Part shown: positions 18,168 through 26,244 of the stretch, piece by piece
Numbering within the stretch: the first letter of the stretch is position 1
Layout: the number at the start of each line of letters is the position of its first letter
NCBI RefSeq assembly: GCF_048593165.1
Contig: NZ_CP184271.1
From: Pectobacterium sp013449375
GTDB taxonomy: Bacteria; Pseudomonadota; Gammaproteobacteria; Enterobacterales; Enterobacteriaceae
DNA length: 64,000 nucleotides
Reading direction: 5' to 3' (one strand)
Translations under genes and position numbers: made by a program
Notes under the pieces: generated by a model
What the model saw: only the letters and a program-made list of their open reading frames with translations
The model's database searches: none
What the model was told of the DNA's origin: nothing

Positions 18168-18302
18168 TAACCTACTCCATATCTGGACAATATCGGGGCT
18201 CTTGCCTACGGTCAGGAGCCTTTATTTCAGGTCGATATTGTAGACATGCTTTTATTTATCAATGTATTCCTTTTCTTCTCTGTGTTTTTTATCGGTAATG
18301 AT

Positions 18303-18394
18303 GCCGTGAGAAAATATTTCACCAGTGTAAACGAGTATGCGTGCTGACATACTTACTACCTTGGCTGGTGTTCAGTGATGTACCCTCTCACGGC
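18303..18394. repeat. 92-bp nested inverted repeat beside cueP
   Basis: Three nested complementary pairs: GCCGTGAGA/TCTCACGGC (outer), CACCAG/CTGGTG (middle), GTATG/CATAC (inner), with unpaired segments between them. It lies between the Nudix and cueP 3' ends. A T-rich run (TCTTTTT) follows on the + strand. It may be a terminator or a small palindromic repeat. Confidence 0.5.
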
Positions 18395-18403
18395 GTCTTT
18401 TTA

Positions 18404-18958
18404 CTACGCGCGTTCTTTCAATGGCAGTGTCGTCATGCAGGTCTGGCTGTCGTCATAGGTCGCAAACGGTGAACTGGCTACGCGCCCCTGATAGGTGACA
18501 TTGATGGTTCCTTCAATATTGCGTGGTAACCATACGCCGACAAAACCATTCTGATGGCTGCTCAGTGTTTTCTGCACGATAACGTTACCGGCTTTATCCG
18601 TGATTTTTACCTCAAACGCCGTATTGGCGAGCTCACCCTGACACCCGGATAAACTGTGGTTAAAGCAGGGATGGGTTTGCTGAATATAAGGGGCGAATGA
18701 GAGATAAAATTTATCCCCCAGCGGATAGCTGTACTGCTGTTGCCCATCGGATAGTTTCAATTCCTTGCTGGTAACCGATGCGCTGTAGGGCAACGGTCTT
18801 GCCTGCGGCGATTGATCGATCGTATCGACAAGCTGCTCGACGGTTTTCCCCGCCAGCCCCTGTTTGGCCAGGAACGCGTTGGCGTCAGTCGCCGCGGCGA
18901 AACCCGTACCGCTCAATGTCAGAGCGAGTAGCGCTGTCATCATCTTTATCTTCATCAT
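18404..18958 (-). CDS. cueP: CueP periplasmic copper-binding protein
   Basis: 184 residues with a signal peptide (cleavage after GTGFAA). Body motifs SPQARPLPYSASVTSKELKL, GDKFYLSFAPYIQQTHPCFN, SLSGCQGELANTAFEVKITD and QNGFVGVWLPRNIEGTI match CueP of Salmonella. The three cysteines (HPC, SGC and QTCMTT near the C-terminus) fit copper ligation. CueP stores periplasmic copper and helps load SodC. The start follows AAGGGGA. The CueR-type promoter immediately upstream makes copper induction very likely. Confidence 0.9.
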   Translation of the reverse strand: MMKIKMMTALLALTLSGTGFAAATDANAFLAKQGLAGKTVEQLVDTIDQSPQARPLPYSASVTSKELKLSDGQQQYSYPLGDKFYLSFAPYIQQTHPCFNHSLSGCQGELANTAFEVKITDKAGNVIVQKTLSSHQNGFVGVWLPRNIEGTINVTYQGRVASSPFATYDDSQTCMTTLPLKERA

Positions 18959-19001
18959 TATTTCCCCTTAATAGCGTCATCATCTGGAATCACAGGTTAT
19001 G

Positions 19002-19032
19002 ACGCTACACCTTCCCCCTACGGGAAGGTCAA
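19002..19032 (-). promoter_or_regulatory. CueR-type copper-responsive promoter of cueP
   Basis: On the minus strand a TTGACC -35 (19027-19032) and a TAGCGT -10 (19002-19007) are separated by exactly 19 bp. The spacer holds the dyad ACCTTCCC-GTAGG-GGGAAGGT (19009-19029). A 19-bp spacer with an ACCTTCC dyad is the hallmark of MerR/CueR-activated promoters such as copA. Confidence 0.85.
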
Positions 19033-19171
19033 AGGCTGGGGTGTATAGAAAGGTAAAGTAATGTATTTACTGGTTTTTTATTGATTATGGTCAATTTTAT
19101 ATCATGTTAAATGGCAGGAATATCCTGCCTTTATTGATGCGGGTCATGAGTCAAATTTTCTTAAGCCTTAC

Positions 19172-19573
19172 TTACTGACCCGACCAGTAAAACTCGATGC
19201 GGATCCCGCTTGGCTCATAGCACATCATATGCATTGCCGGGCCACCGCTCACTAAAGCGGGCGCAAATTCAATGTTGATGTTATGCGCTGATAATTTCTC
19301 AGCGATCTCAAGCAGCGCCGCTTTGCTATCAACCTTAATGGCAAGATGATGCAAGCCGACATGACGTTTTCGATCGAACTGAACCGGCTCGGTGGTTTGC
19401 GTCTGCCAAAGTGTGAGCATTACCGTACCATCGCTGACGAAAATAGCGGGATAATCCTCTTTTCGTTTTACCTCTTTCCATCCCAGAAGCGTGGTAAAAA
19501 AGCGCGCGCTTTCTTCCAATGCTGATACCGTCAGACCTATATGGTGAACGCCGTGTGTGAGTGGTGAGTTCAT
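19172..19573 (-). CDS. VOC-family (glyoxalase/bleomycin resistance-like) protein
   Basis: 133 residues, a single VOC unit with paired beta-alpha-beta-beta-beta modules. GVHHIGLTVSALEESARFFTTLLGWKEV supplies the first metal-ligand type His, HVGLHHLAIKVDSKAALLEI the second module, and the end YEPSGIRIEFYW carries the typical Glu ligand. Metal-dependent lyase, isomerase or dioxygenase activity is possible; the substrate is unknown. It lies 88 bp downstream of a TetR gene on the same strand with GAGGAAG before the ATG, so it is probably in that regulator's operon. Confidence 0.83.
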   Translation of the reverse strand: MNSPLTHGVHHIGLTVSALEESARFFTTLLGWKEVKRKEDYPAIFVSDGTVMLTLWQTQTTEPVQFDRKRHVGLHHLAIKVDSKAALLEIAEKLSAHNINIEFAPALVSGGPAMHMMCYEPSGIRIEFYWSGQ

Positions 19574-19661
19574 GGTGACTTCCTCAATGAGGGATAAAGT
19601 TAATGACGACTACTTTGTTCGTCGGTTTGCTTCATCGGTGTGTAACAGCACCGGGTTATGG

Positions 19662-20225
19662 CTAAGAAGGACGAGGGAAGGCTAACCGTCTGGCGTGCTG
19701 GCGATAAACATCCTCGCCGCTGGTCAGGCCAACAAATTCGGCTCTCACGATCATCCCTTCAATAAAAGTCATGATCGCTTCGATTTTGTCTTCTTTTTCT
19801 GGCTCTTCGGCAGTGAATAGCGATAGTAAGAATGACTTGATCCAGATTTTATGGCGGAGAGCCAGATCCGCAATCACGTCGTCTTGCCCTTTAAACTCAG
19901 CCAGCGCATGCATGAACATACATCCCTTAAAGTTCATGGTTCGGAACCAGGAGAAATGCCAGTCCATCACGGCATCCAGACGACTTTCTGCGTTGTTAAC
20001 GCCCGATACCACGCGGGTTAACCCTTCTTCAAAACGTGTATGTCGGCGAGCCAGCACGGCTTCAATCAACTTATTCTTTGAGCCGAAATGGCGATACATG
20101 GATGTTTTGGAGACCCCCGCCTTATCTCTAATTAAATCAACACCAACGGCGGTATAGCCAAATTCATTAAACAGCGCTTCGGCGATATCTAAAATGTGCT
20201 CTCTTTTGCCCATGCTCTCTTTCAT
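19662..20225 (-). CDS. TetR-family regulator
   Basis: 187 residues with a canonical N-terminal HTH: REHILDIAEALFNEFGYTAVGVDLI and DKAGVSKTSMYRHFGSKNKLIEAVL. The C-terminal helical ligand domain contains FRTMNFKGCMFMHALAEF, seen in the YcdC/AcrR-type group. The start could be at 20225 or at the in-frame ATG at 20213. Two identical palindromes between it and the divergent HPP gene are the obvious operators, so autoregulation plus control of HPP and VOC is inferred. Confidence 0.88.
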   Translation of the reverse strand: MKESMGKREHILDIAEALFNEFGYTAVGVDLIRDKAGVSKTSMYRHFGSKNKLIEAVLARRHTRFEEGLTRVVSGVNNAESRLDAVMDWHFSWFRTMNFKGCMFMHALAEFKGQDDVIADLALRHKIWIKSFLLSLFTAEEPEKEDKIEAIMTFIEGMIVRAEFVGLTSGEDVYRQHARRLAFPRPS

Positions 20226-20260
20226 CGTTTTTCTTCACCAATGATAGGTTGTTTTTGTAT

Positions 20261-20302
20261 GTACAGATCTGTACTCTTTGTTGTGTGTGTACAGATCTGT
20301 AC
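20261..20302. promoter_or_regulatory. Twin palindromic operators for the adjacent TetR regulator
   Basis: GTACAGATCTGTAC occurs twice, at 20261-20274 and 20289-20302, both flanked by T on the left. The 28-bp start-to-start spacing is close to an integral number of helical turns. They are in the divergent promoter region between the TetR and HPP genes. Confidence 0.8.
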
Positions 20303-20357
20303 ACTTAATGTAGCACAGCAATTTCATAACACGCATGTTTTTTATCGGAGATGGGCG

Positions 20358-20891
20358 ATGAAGAGACTCAGAGGAGGTGGCGCGTTGCCACCAAAGCCAA
20401 CATTTATCCAGTTAATGAAAGGGTTAGTTGGTGGGAGCATCGGGATTCTAATCCTAAGTTATTTGGGGCAGTCCAGCGGTGTACCTTGGTTGATGGCGCC
20501 TTTCGGGGCAACTTGCGTCATTTTATTTGCTGCGTCAGCGTCGCCATTCGCACAGCCGAGGAACGTTATTGGGGGACATTTCATTACGTCAGCCGTGGGA
20601 CTGATTGCTTTATATGGATTCGGCGACACAATCGTTGTGTTGTCGCTGGCTGTGGGTGTAGCGACAATGCTGATGCAATATTTTCGTGCGGTTCACCCAC
20701 CGGCAGGTGCCAACCCGCTGGTGATTATTCTGGCTGGGAAAAGTGCCGTGGGGGTTGAGTTCTTAGTCACACCCGTTCTATTGGGGAGCATTGTGCTGGT
20801 GGCGATCGCCGCCGTGATCAATAACTATGCTGAGGAAAGCCACTGGCCTGCGTATTGGCACGGTATTGGACAGCGCAAACGCCAGCCCTGA
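20358..20891 (+). CDS. HPP-family membrane protein
   Basis: 177 residues from the ATG at 20358 (GGAG upstream). The ATG at 20196 would read through the operators and is rejected. Four hydrophobic segments surround the family hallmarks APFGATCVILFA, QPRNVIGGHF and AVHPPAGANPLV (the HPP motif). HPP proteins are integral membrane proteins, some acting as nitrite transporters in plastids and cyanobacteria; the role here is unknown. It is divergent from a TetR/VOC pair and shares twin operators with it. Confidence 0.85.
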   Translation: MKRLRGGGALPPKPTFIQLMKGLVGGSIGILILSYLGQSSGVPWLMAPFGATCVILFAASASPFAQPRNVIGGHFITSAVGLIALYGFGDTIVVLSLAVGVATMLMQYFRAVHPPAGANPLVIILAGKSAVGVEFLVTPVLLGSIVLVAIAAVINNYAEESHWPAYWHGIGQRKRQP

Positions 20892-20980
20892 GACAGTCTG
20901 ACTCAAGGATGAGTCGGCGTTTTGATGTAGGGCTCACTCACCAGAATGAGAAGGTTGCAGCTATTTTTCATGTGACTGTT

Positions 20981-21235
20981 TTACATGGAAATAGTATGAG
21001 TTTTGCTCGCACTACATCTTTGTACCATCGCGACAATCACCTGAAACAGTTCATCTTTAGCCTGCTGTTCCGTAATCATCCCTTTCACTGCGGCATAGGA
21101 TAATCCTTCGGTGGAGCCGCTCATCGCACGTAATGCTGGGTCACGAAGTGGCTTACCCGCACAGAATGGCGCAAAGAGATCGAAGCATTTTTTCGTGAAA
21201 ATGGCATCGTATTCCTGCCTGATTTGCTCAAGCTC
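20981..21235 (-). pseudogene. C-terminal remnant of a TetR-like regulator
   Basis: On the minus strand an uninterrupted frame runs from the G11 tract to a TAA at 20981, encoding ELEQIRQEYDAIFTKKCFDL, APFCAGKPLRDPALRAMSGS and TEGLSYAAVKGMITEQQAKD, then ELFQVIVAMVQR. It has no start, and the pattern fits the ligand-binding end of a TetR/AcrR regulator. Family assignment is by general resemblance only. It faces away from an oxidoreductase remnant, as expected if a divergent regulator/target pair lost both 5' halves. Confidence 0.55.
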
Positions 21236-21246
21236 GGGGGGGGGGG
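21236..21246. repeat. Poly-G tract (11 G) at a gene-remnant junction
   Basis: Eleven consecutive G residues. Minus-strand coding sequence of one broken gene ends here and + strand coding sequence of another begins here. Confidence 0.9.
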
Positions 21247-21578
21247 CGATTTACTGGTGGTCCATGCCGGGATTGTTGAAAGGGTGGATCGACCGCGTTT
21301 TTTCAAACGGTTGGGCTTATGAAGAAACGGCCGATGGGCAGGTAGTAAAGAAATTGGGGCATTTGCCGGTGCATCTTGTGGCGCTGGGGGCGGTCAACCA
21401 GAGGACGTTTGAAAAACGTGGCTACGCCGATGCCTTTCATGCACAGATCGCAGACGGGATTTTTGACTACTGCGGCGCCTCCGTTCTGACGTCTGAAATG
21501 CTACTGATGCCGGAGTTGGGAACGCCAGAGGCATGTATCGATAGCGCACGCCGTATTGGTGGGAGTATTTTCCGGTAA
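21247..21578 (+). pseudogene. C-terminal remnant of a flavodoxin-fold NAD(P)H oxidoreductase
   Basis: About 110 codons: AIYWWSMPGLLKGWIDRVFS, NGWAYEE, then LGHLPVHLVALGAVNQRTFE and YADAFHAQIADGIFDYCGAS. YWWSMPxLLKGWIDRVF is diagnostic of the KefF/MdaB-like quinone reductase family (Flavodoxin_2). The N-terminal half with the FMN-binding start is absent: upstream sequence codes on the opposite strand for a different protein. The longer + frame back to 21111 is an artefact of that antisense sequence. Confidence 0.75.
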
Positions 21579-21812
21579 TAGCGGCGATTGATTCATCATT
21601 AACACACCATACGATTAACACAAAAGCACATTTAAATAATGCGGCTTTACTCCCTTATTTATTCGGGCCGGGCGGTAAATGGCGGATTACCGTTCGGCCA
21701 AACGGATGATATGTTTTTAGCCTCATTTCAGCATACTTTGCGTATCAGTATAAATGCCGTACTAAATCATAAACTCATCCTCGTAATGAAATTAGATAAT
21801 AAAGGGAAAACT

Positions 21813-22841
21813 ATGAACTCCGCTGAGCATATTAAAAGTATTTCAGAAATCATGATGATGCCTCTGGCAGCAAAAGCACTATGCGTAGCAGCGGAAATAG
21901 GGATAGCAGATAAAATAGGGGGGCAGGGAGCAACCATCGCTGAATTGTCAAAGGAATGCCAAACGAGTGAAAAGAACATTTTTGATATTATCAAGGTGCT
22001 TGAGGTCTTCGGTTTTTTTGAAGTGAAAGATGAAAGTATTATTAAAAATAATGCACGTTCTTCATTACTGATGTCTGATCACGCAAGCTCAATGAAGCAT
22101 TTCTGTATGCTGTTTGGCAATGAATACTATCAGGGATTCGACGGCTTATTGCATACGTGCCGCACGAGTGCATCGGGGTTTAAGCAAGTATTTGGGATGA
22201 CACTCTATGAGCACCTGACGCACTCCGCATCGCGAGCAGAAATTTACGATCTTGCTATGCGGGATTTATCGCGCCCCGTCGGCTATGTGCTGGCGAAAGA
22301 ATATGCCTCTCTTTTTACCAAGGCTGGCAGCGTTGTCGATATTGGTGGCGGCAGCGGCGTTATTCTGATTGAAATCATAAAGCAGTATCATAACCTGACT
22401 GGCTGTCTTTTCGATATGACGGGGGTTTGTAGCCGAAGTGAAAAGCGTGTCGCACAGCACTCTCCTGAATTGAAAGAAAGAATGGTTTTCACTCCCGGTA
22501 GTTTCTTTGAGGCGATTCCCTCTGGTTATGATGTTTATCTGCTTAAAAATATATTGCACAACTGGAACGATGAATATTGCCTGAAGATATTAAAAGCCAT
22601 CGCGCAATCCATTGGATATTCGACGCTATTAATTATTGAACCTCTGTTGGAACATGAAGAAACCTCCCCAAGGTTATTGATGAATGCGCTTTTTCAATCC
22701 GTGATCTGTCAGGATGGCACGCGATACAGAACGTTGAAAGATATGGAAGCCATTGTGACATTAAGCGGGTTAACCATTGTTGATACAAAGAAAATAACTA
22801 CGGGCCATACGGTCATTGAAATTCAATTGAATACTAAATAG
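21813..22841 (+). CDS. SAM-dependent O-methyltransferase
   Basis: 342 residues from the ATG at 21813, which follows AAAGGGA. The N-terminal part (MPLAAKALCVAAEIGIADKI, then ATIAELSKECQTSEKNIFDI) is the winged-helix dimerisation domain of plant-COMT-type methyltransferases. The Rossmann half has the SAM motif VVDIGGGSGVILIEIIKQY, and LLKNILHNWNDEYCLKIL carries the catalytic His-Asn region. This is the acetylserotonin/hydroxyneurosporene type (Methyltransf_2). No biosynthetic partner lies beside it, so the acceptor is unknown. Codon use is more AT-rich than the core genes, which hints at acquisition. Confidence 0.88.
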   Translation: MNSAEHIKSISEIMMMPLAAKALCVAAEIGIADKIGGQGATIAELSKECQTSEKNIFDIIKVLEVFGFFEVKDESIIKNNARSSLLMSDHASSMKHFCMLFGNEYYQGFDGLLHTCRTSASGFKQVFGMTLYEHLTHSASRAEIYDLAMRDLSRPVGYVLAKEYASLFTKAGSVVDIGGGSGVILIEIIKQYHNLTGCLFDMTGVCSRSEKRVAQHSPELKERMVFTPGSFFEAIPSGYDVYLLKNILHNWNDEYCLKILKAIAQSIGYSTLLIIEPLLEHEETSPRLLMNALFQSVICQDGTRYRTLKDMEAIVTLSGLTIVDTKKITTGHTVIEIQLNTK

Positions 22842-23050
22842 CGTGAGTGAAATGCTTCATTTCTCATGTCGCCATTTATATAACGTAATAGCATTTTTTT
22901 ATTTAAATAAAGATGTCTATTTCTACGCATTGCGAGCAAGGCATGTTTTCCTTTCTCGCTTTATCAGAGGGCGGGGGCAACTTTGCAACAACGGAGAACC
23001 GTCATGTTAACGTTGTCATTTTCACTGAACATTATCTAAGAGAGGCTCCA

Positions 23051-23470
23051 ATGAAAATATTCCAATCCTACTGGCTACCTTTGGTATCAGCATTGGGATT
23101 AAGCATGCTTTCCAGTTATTCGCACGCGGCAGTATTTGTTTGCAGCAACGACGCTTGCAGCAATTGGACTGCCATCACCCAGGCGCAGCTTAATACTAAG
23201 TCTACCGATGGAGAAGGGACTACCATTCTCCAGACCCTCAGCGAGTCATCTGAAGCCAGTGTCGTCAATGGCTACAACAGCACAGGCAACACGAATCTCT
23301 ATCTGAAAAACAGTTTATGGCACATTGGGGGTGTCGAGCCTATAAAGGGCAAACAGCATGTGACGGCGTATGTCTATAAATCCACTGATCTCAATACTCG
23401 TCTCAAAACCTGCCACGCTTTCTCGTACAAGAAAGATCTCAAAGGGCCTTACTTCGCGACCTGCCAGTAA
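23051..23470 (+). CDS. Small secreted protein of unknown family
   Basis: 139 residues from the ATG at 23051 (GAGAGG upstream). A clear signal peptide (LPLVSALGLSMLSSYSHAA) precedes a mature chain of about 112 residues with four cysteines (VFVCSNDACSNW near the N-terminus, TCHAF and FATCQ at the C-terminus), so two disulfides are likely. Not recognised. A strong terminator follows. The gene is alone between the O-methyltransferase and an MFS gene; a periplasmic or extracellular role, possibly type II-secreted, is inference. Confidence 0.7.
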   Translation: MKIFQSYWLPLVSALGLSMLSSYSHAAVFVCSNDACSNWTAITQAQLNTKSTDGEGTTILQTLSESSEASVVNGYNSTGNTNLYLKNSLWHIGGVEPIKGKQHVTAYVYKSTDLNTRLKTCHAFSYKKDLKGPYFATCQ

Positions 23471-23490
23471 GCAGATATCTGAACCCGTCA

Positions 23491-23520
23491 AAAAGCACGA
23501 CCCAGACGTCGTGCTTTTCT
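23491..23520. terminator. Bidirectional terminator
   Basis: AAAAGCACGAC pairs perfectly with GTCGTGCTTTT around CCAGAC. T-rich and A-rich flanks allow use by both the secreted-protein gene and the convergent MFS gene. Confidence 0.85.
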
Positions 23521-23585
23521 GATGTCTCTGAATCAAGACGTTATTTAAGGAAGGCTAGCCGGAAGATAGAGGTCAACATACCGCT

Positions 23586-24773
23586 TTATTGTGCGCGAAC
23601 CCGCACGCCTGCAAAAACAATCACCATTGCCGATACCAGCAATAATCCGCTACCCGCAAAGACACCGCTGGCTCCGTTGAGGTCAAATATCATCCCGCCA
23701 CCCGCGGCACCTGCCCCGATGGCAAACTGGATCGATGCCACCAGTAAACCCCCTGCGCTTTCGGCTTCGTCCGGTACGGTGGCCGCAAGCCAGGTTGACC
23801 AGCCCACGGGCACCAGACCAAACGCAAATCCCCACATCGCGACCAGCAGGCCGTCCAGCATTGCCAGATGCCCAAAGGCCACCATCGTCAACGCCAGAAT
23901 GCCCATTACAAAGGGCACCAGCGCCAGCGTCAGGCGTAAGTTTCGCGCCAGTAGATACCCGGCAATCGAGGTCCCGACAAAATTGGCGAGGCCAAAACCG
24001 AGTAAAATCAGGGAAATGCTTTCGACACTCGCCTGCCCGACGGTTTCCAGAAACGGTCGCAGGTAGGTGAAGAAGGCGAAATGTCCGCTGAAGATCAGCA
24101 CCGTTGCCAGCAACCCGCCGATCATGCCCGGACGGCGCAACACACGAAGTAGTGTTCCCAGACTACCGCTGCTTTCCGGCTTCATCGATGGCAACACCGA
24201 GAGCTGCCACAACAGCGCCAGAGCGCTCGGCAAAATGCAGAGAATAAAGACGTTTCGCCAGCCAATCAAACTCCCCAAATAGCTGCCAAGCGGCGCGGCA
24301 ACCACGGTGGCAATCGAGACGCTGGAGAAGATCACCGCCAGCGCTTTCGGCACTTTATCCTTGGGCACAAGACGCATCGCCGTGGCGGTGGACATGGCCC
24401 AAAATCCACCAATGGCAACGCCTAGCAGTAAACGCCCGAATAGCAACACATGCAGATTGGGAGCAAACGCGACCAACAGGCTGGAGATGATTTGCAGCAC
24501 TGAGAAAAACATCAACACCCAACGGCGGTCGATACTTTTGGTTGCCGGTGTGATGAGCAATCCGGTCACCAGCGCGACCAGCGCCGTTGCGGTTACCGAC
24601 TGGCCTGCCATTCCTTCTGTAACGCCTAAACTTGCTGCCATCGGCGTTAATAAACTGGCTGGTAGAAACTCAGCCGTAATCAGGCCAAATACCCCCAGTC
24701 CCAGTGAATAAACGGCTCGCCAGGCGGGTTTTGCGGGCGCGATGGCCTCACTTGCCGCTATACATGAATTCAT
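23586..24773 (-). CDS. MFS efflux transporter, NepI/AraJ-like (DHA1)
   Basis: 395 residues from the ATG at 24773 (GAGAG upstream). Twelve membrane segments; EFLPASLLTPMAASLGVTEG, GQSVTATALVALV, GRLLLGVAIGGFWAMSTATA and LGSLIGWRNVFILC follow the NepI (purine ribonucleoside efflux) pattern, and LVPVGWSTWLAATVPDEAES is close to the NepI C-terminal half. The substrate may be a nucleoside, sugar or drug. It is divergent from an AraC-type gene that probably regulates it, with about 115 bp between the starts. Confidence 0.85.
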   Translation of the reverse strand: MNSCIAASEAIAPAKPAWRAVYSLGLGVFGLITAEFLPASLLTPMAASLGVTEGMAGQSVTATALVALVTGLLITPATKSIDRRWVLMFFSVLQIISSLLVAFAPNLHVLLFGRLLLGVAIGGFWAMSTATAMRLVPKDKVPKALAVIFSSVSIATVVAAPLGSYLGSLIGWRNVFILCILPSALALLWQLSVLPSMKPESSGSLGTLLRVLRRPGMIGGLLATVLIFSGHFAFFTYLRPFLETVGQASVESISLILLGFGLANFVGTSIAGYLLARNLRLTLALVPFVMGILALTMVAFGHLAMLDGLLVAMWGFAFGLVPVGWSTWLAATVPDEAESAGGLLVASIQFAIGAGAAGGGMIFDLNGASGVFAGSGLLLVSAMVIVFAGVRVRAQ

Positions 24774-24888
24774 CTGTTGCTCTCTCGTTAGAAAAATGTG
24801 ACAACCGTCACGAAGCATAGAGTGTTCCTCGTGGACGATCTATGACATATACTCTTCACTTATTGATTATTCGTCCGGAGTTGTCGTC

Positions 24889-25845
24889 ATGACCGTTCAG
24901 TCACCCGATTTGATCAGCGAGCTTCTGCGTGGGATGCGCCTTTCTGGGGTGACATATCGCCGAATTGAAACCCATGCCCCCTTTGGTGTGTCGTTCCACT
25001 ACGTGCCCGGCAAGGCGCAGTTTCATTTTGTCAGTCAGGGAACGGCGCTGTTGCGCATGGAGAGTGGCGCGACGTTTGTGCTAAAAAACGGGGATGCGCT
25101 GTTTATCCCCAACGGGAATTCGCACGCGCTGCTCTCTGATGAAAAGGCTGACGTCACGCCAGTGTCTGCATTTCCCAGCGAAGCGATCTGTAATTCGGTC
25201 TGTGCGATCGACTGCAAGTCCTGCCCAGACACCGATAACACGGTCATCTTTAGCGGATGCATGGATTTTGAACTGGGCGGAATGCAGCCGCTGATCAAAG
25301 CGATGCCGGAAGTCATGATGGTGAGCCGCCTTATGTCGACCTGGCCGGAAATCCATCCGATTCTTGCGGCCATGGAGCGTGAGTCGATGACGCGTCAGGT
25401 GGGCTTCGCCGGCATTCTGGCAAGGCTGGCCGATGTGGTCGCGGCGCTCATCGTGCGCGGATGGGTTGAAGCTGGCTGCGGTAAAGCGACGGGCTGGGTA
25501 CAGGTACTGCGCGATCCGCGACTGAGTCGGGCGATTTACGCGATGCACCAGAATTCGGGCGTTAACTGGAGCGTCGCGGAACTGGCAAAAGAAGCGGGCA
25601 CCTCCCGTTCCGTTTTTGCCGAACGCTTTCTCTCCGCAACCGGGACTACGCCCGTAAAATATCTCAGCGAGCTGCGCATGCGCTTGGCTGTTCAGTACAT
25701 CCGTCATGAGCATCAGCCGATTGAAACGGTGGCGCTGCGTCTGGGTTACGGATCGCTGGCGGCGTTCAGCCGGGCATTTAAACGCATCGTGGGCCATGCA
25801 CTGGGAACGCTGCGAGAAATCAACTTGGCTCCTGAAGAGATTTGA
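24889..25845 (+). CDS. AraC-family regulator with cupin sensor
   Basis: 318 residues. The N-terminal cupin_6-type domain holds HYVPGKAQFHFVSQGTALLR and a cysteine-rich loop (NSVCAIDCKSC, then SGCMDFELGG) seen in this subgroup, which may sense redox or electrophiles. The C-terminal double HTH has NWSVAELAKEAGTSRSVFAE, TTPVKYLSELRMRLAVQYIR and VALRLGYGSLAAFSRAFKRI. The divergent MFS gene is the likely target. Confidence 0.88.
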   Translation: MTVQSPDLISELLRGMRLSGVTYRRIETHAPFGVSFHYVPGKAQFHFVSQGTALLRMESGATFVLKNGDALFIPNGNSHALLSDEKADVTPVSAFPSEAICNSVCAIDCKSCPDTDNTVIFSGCMDFELGGMQPLIKAMPEVMMVSRLMSTWPEIHPILAAMERESMTRQVGFAGILARLADVVAALIVRGWVEAGCGKATGWVQVLRDPRLSRAIYAMHQNSGVNWSVAELAKEAGTSRSVFAERFLSATGTTPVKYLSELRMRLAVQYIRHEHQPIETVALRLGYGSLAAFSRAFKRIVGHALGTLREINLAPEEI

Positions 25846-25957
25846 TGGGGAGCGTACAAATCGTGAACTCGAATCATGGGGAAGGGGAGGTGGGATAGCG
25901 CTTTCGTAGAGAATCGAACGCTGTTCGATGGAGAGTCCGAATCTCTCAAAAGCAAAA

Positions 25958-25980
25958 AACCGCCTTTTGGGCGGGTTCTT
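25958..25980 (+). terminator. Terminator after the AraC-type gene
   Basis: AACCGCC pairs with GGCGGGTT around TTTTG, followed by a short TTCTTT. Confidence 0.6.
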
Positions 25981-25988
25981 TGGATTAG

Positions 25989-26008
25989 TGGTGCTTGGAT
26001 TCGGGATC
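25989..26008. repeat. Candidate degenerate att site (tRNA-Phe 3' end copy)
   Basis: TGGTGCTTGGATTCGGGATC matches TGGTGCCCGGACTCGGAATC at 33894-33913 (the 3' end of tRNA-Phe) at 16 of 20 positions, in the same orientation. The interval between them is about 7.9 kb and contains the integrase and all the mobile-type genes. Four mismatches make this tentative. Confidence 0.4.
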
Positions 26009-26244
26009 ATTCAGCTTTCTATTAAGTTGACATGTAGTCATGAATTTTAATCGTGGCTGTTGTCGAGTTCCGTAGGTTGACCCATATTTTTATAGATATA
26101 TCAGAATGATGGATTACATGCGCTAAAGAAATGTCCGGTTCGTTCCTTTGGTTCGATTCCTTATGATGCCGATAAATCGTAATGACATTAGCGTTACGCC
26201 TGCTGTATGATTAATATTCAGAGAGTAGACCGGAGGATTACATC

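Larger units (their letters stand above)
25846..26244. other. Intergenic region at the presumed left edge of the island
   Basis: Contains a hairpin terminator (25958-25980), a tRNA T-arm-like stem-loop GAGAG-TCCGAAT-CTCTC at about 25931-25947, a degenerate copy of the tRNA-Phe 3' end (25989-26008) and the tacA promoter region. No ORF. Confidence 0.5.

Noticed and set aside
20196..20357. Upstream start for the HPP gene
   Set aside because: It would overlap the TetR gene and both operators; the ATG at 20358 has a GGAG ribosome site and matches family length.
21111..21246. 5' extension of the oxidoreductase frame
   Set aside because: It is antisense to the better-supported TetR-like fragment and lacks the N-terminal flavodoxin motif.
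25909..25950. tRNA-like T-arm stem-loop (GAGAG-TCCGAAT-CTCTC)
   Set aside because: No acceptor, D or anticodon arm can be built around it, so it is not called as a tRNA; it may be a remnant.
25081..26010. Long minus-strand frame (309 codons) opposite the AraC-type gene
   Set aside because: It is antisense to a clear AraC regulator, has no recognisable domain and has the His/Arg-rich composition typical of shadow frames.
26148..26160. TTGGTTCGATTCC, identical to 13 bases of the tRNA-Phe T-arm
   Set aside because: It lies in the opposite orientation to the tRNA and is not followed by the acceptor sequence, so it cannot be a direct-repeat att site; T-arm matches of this length are common.
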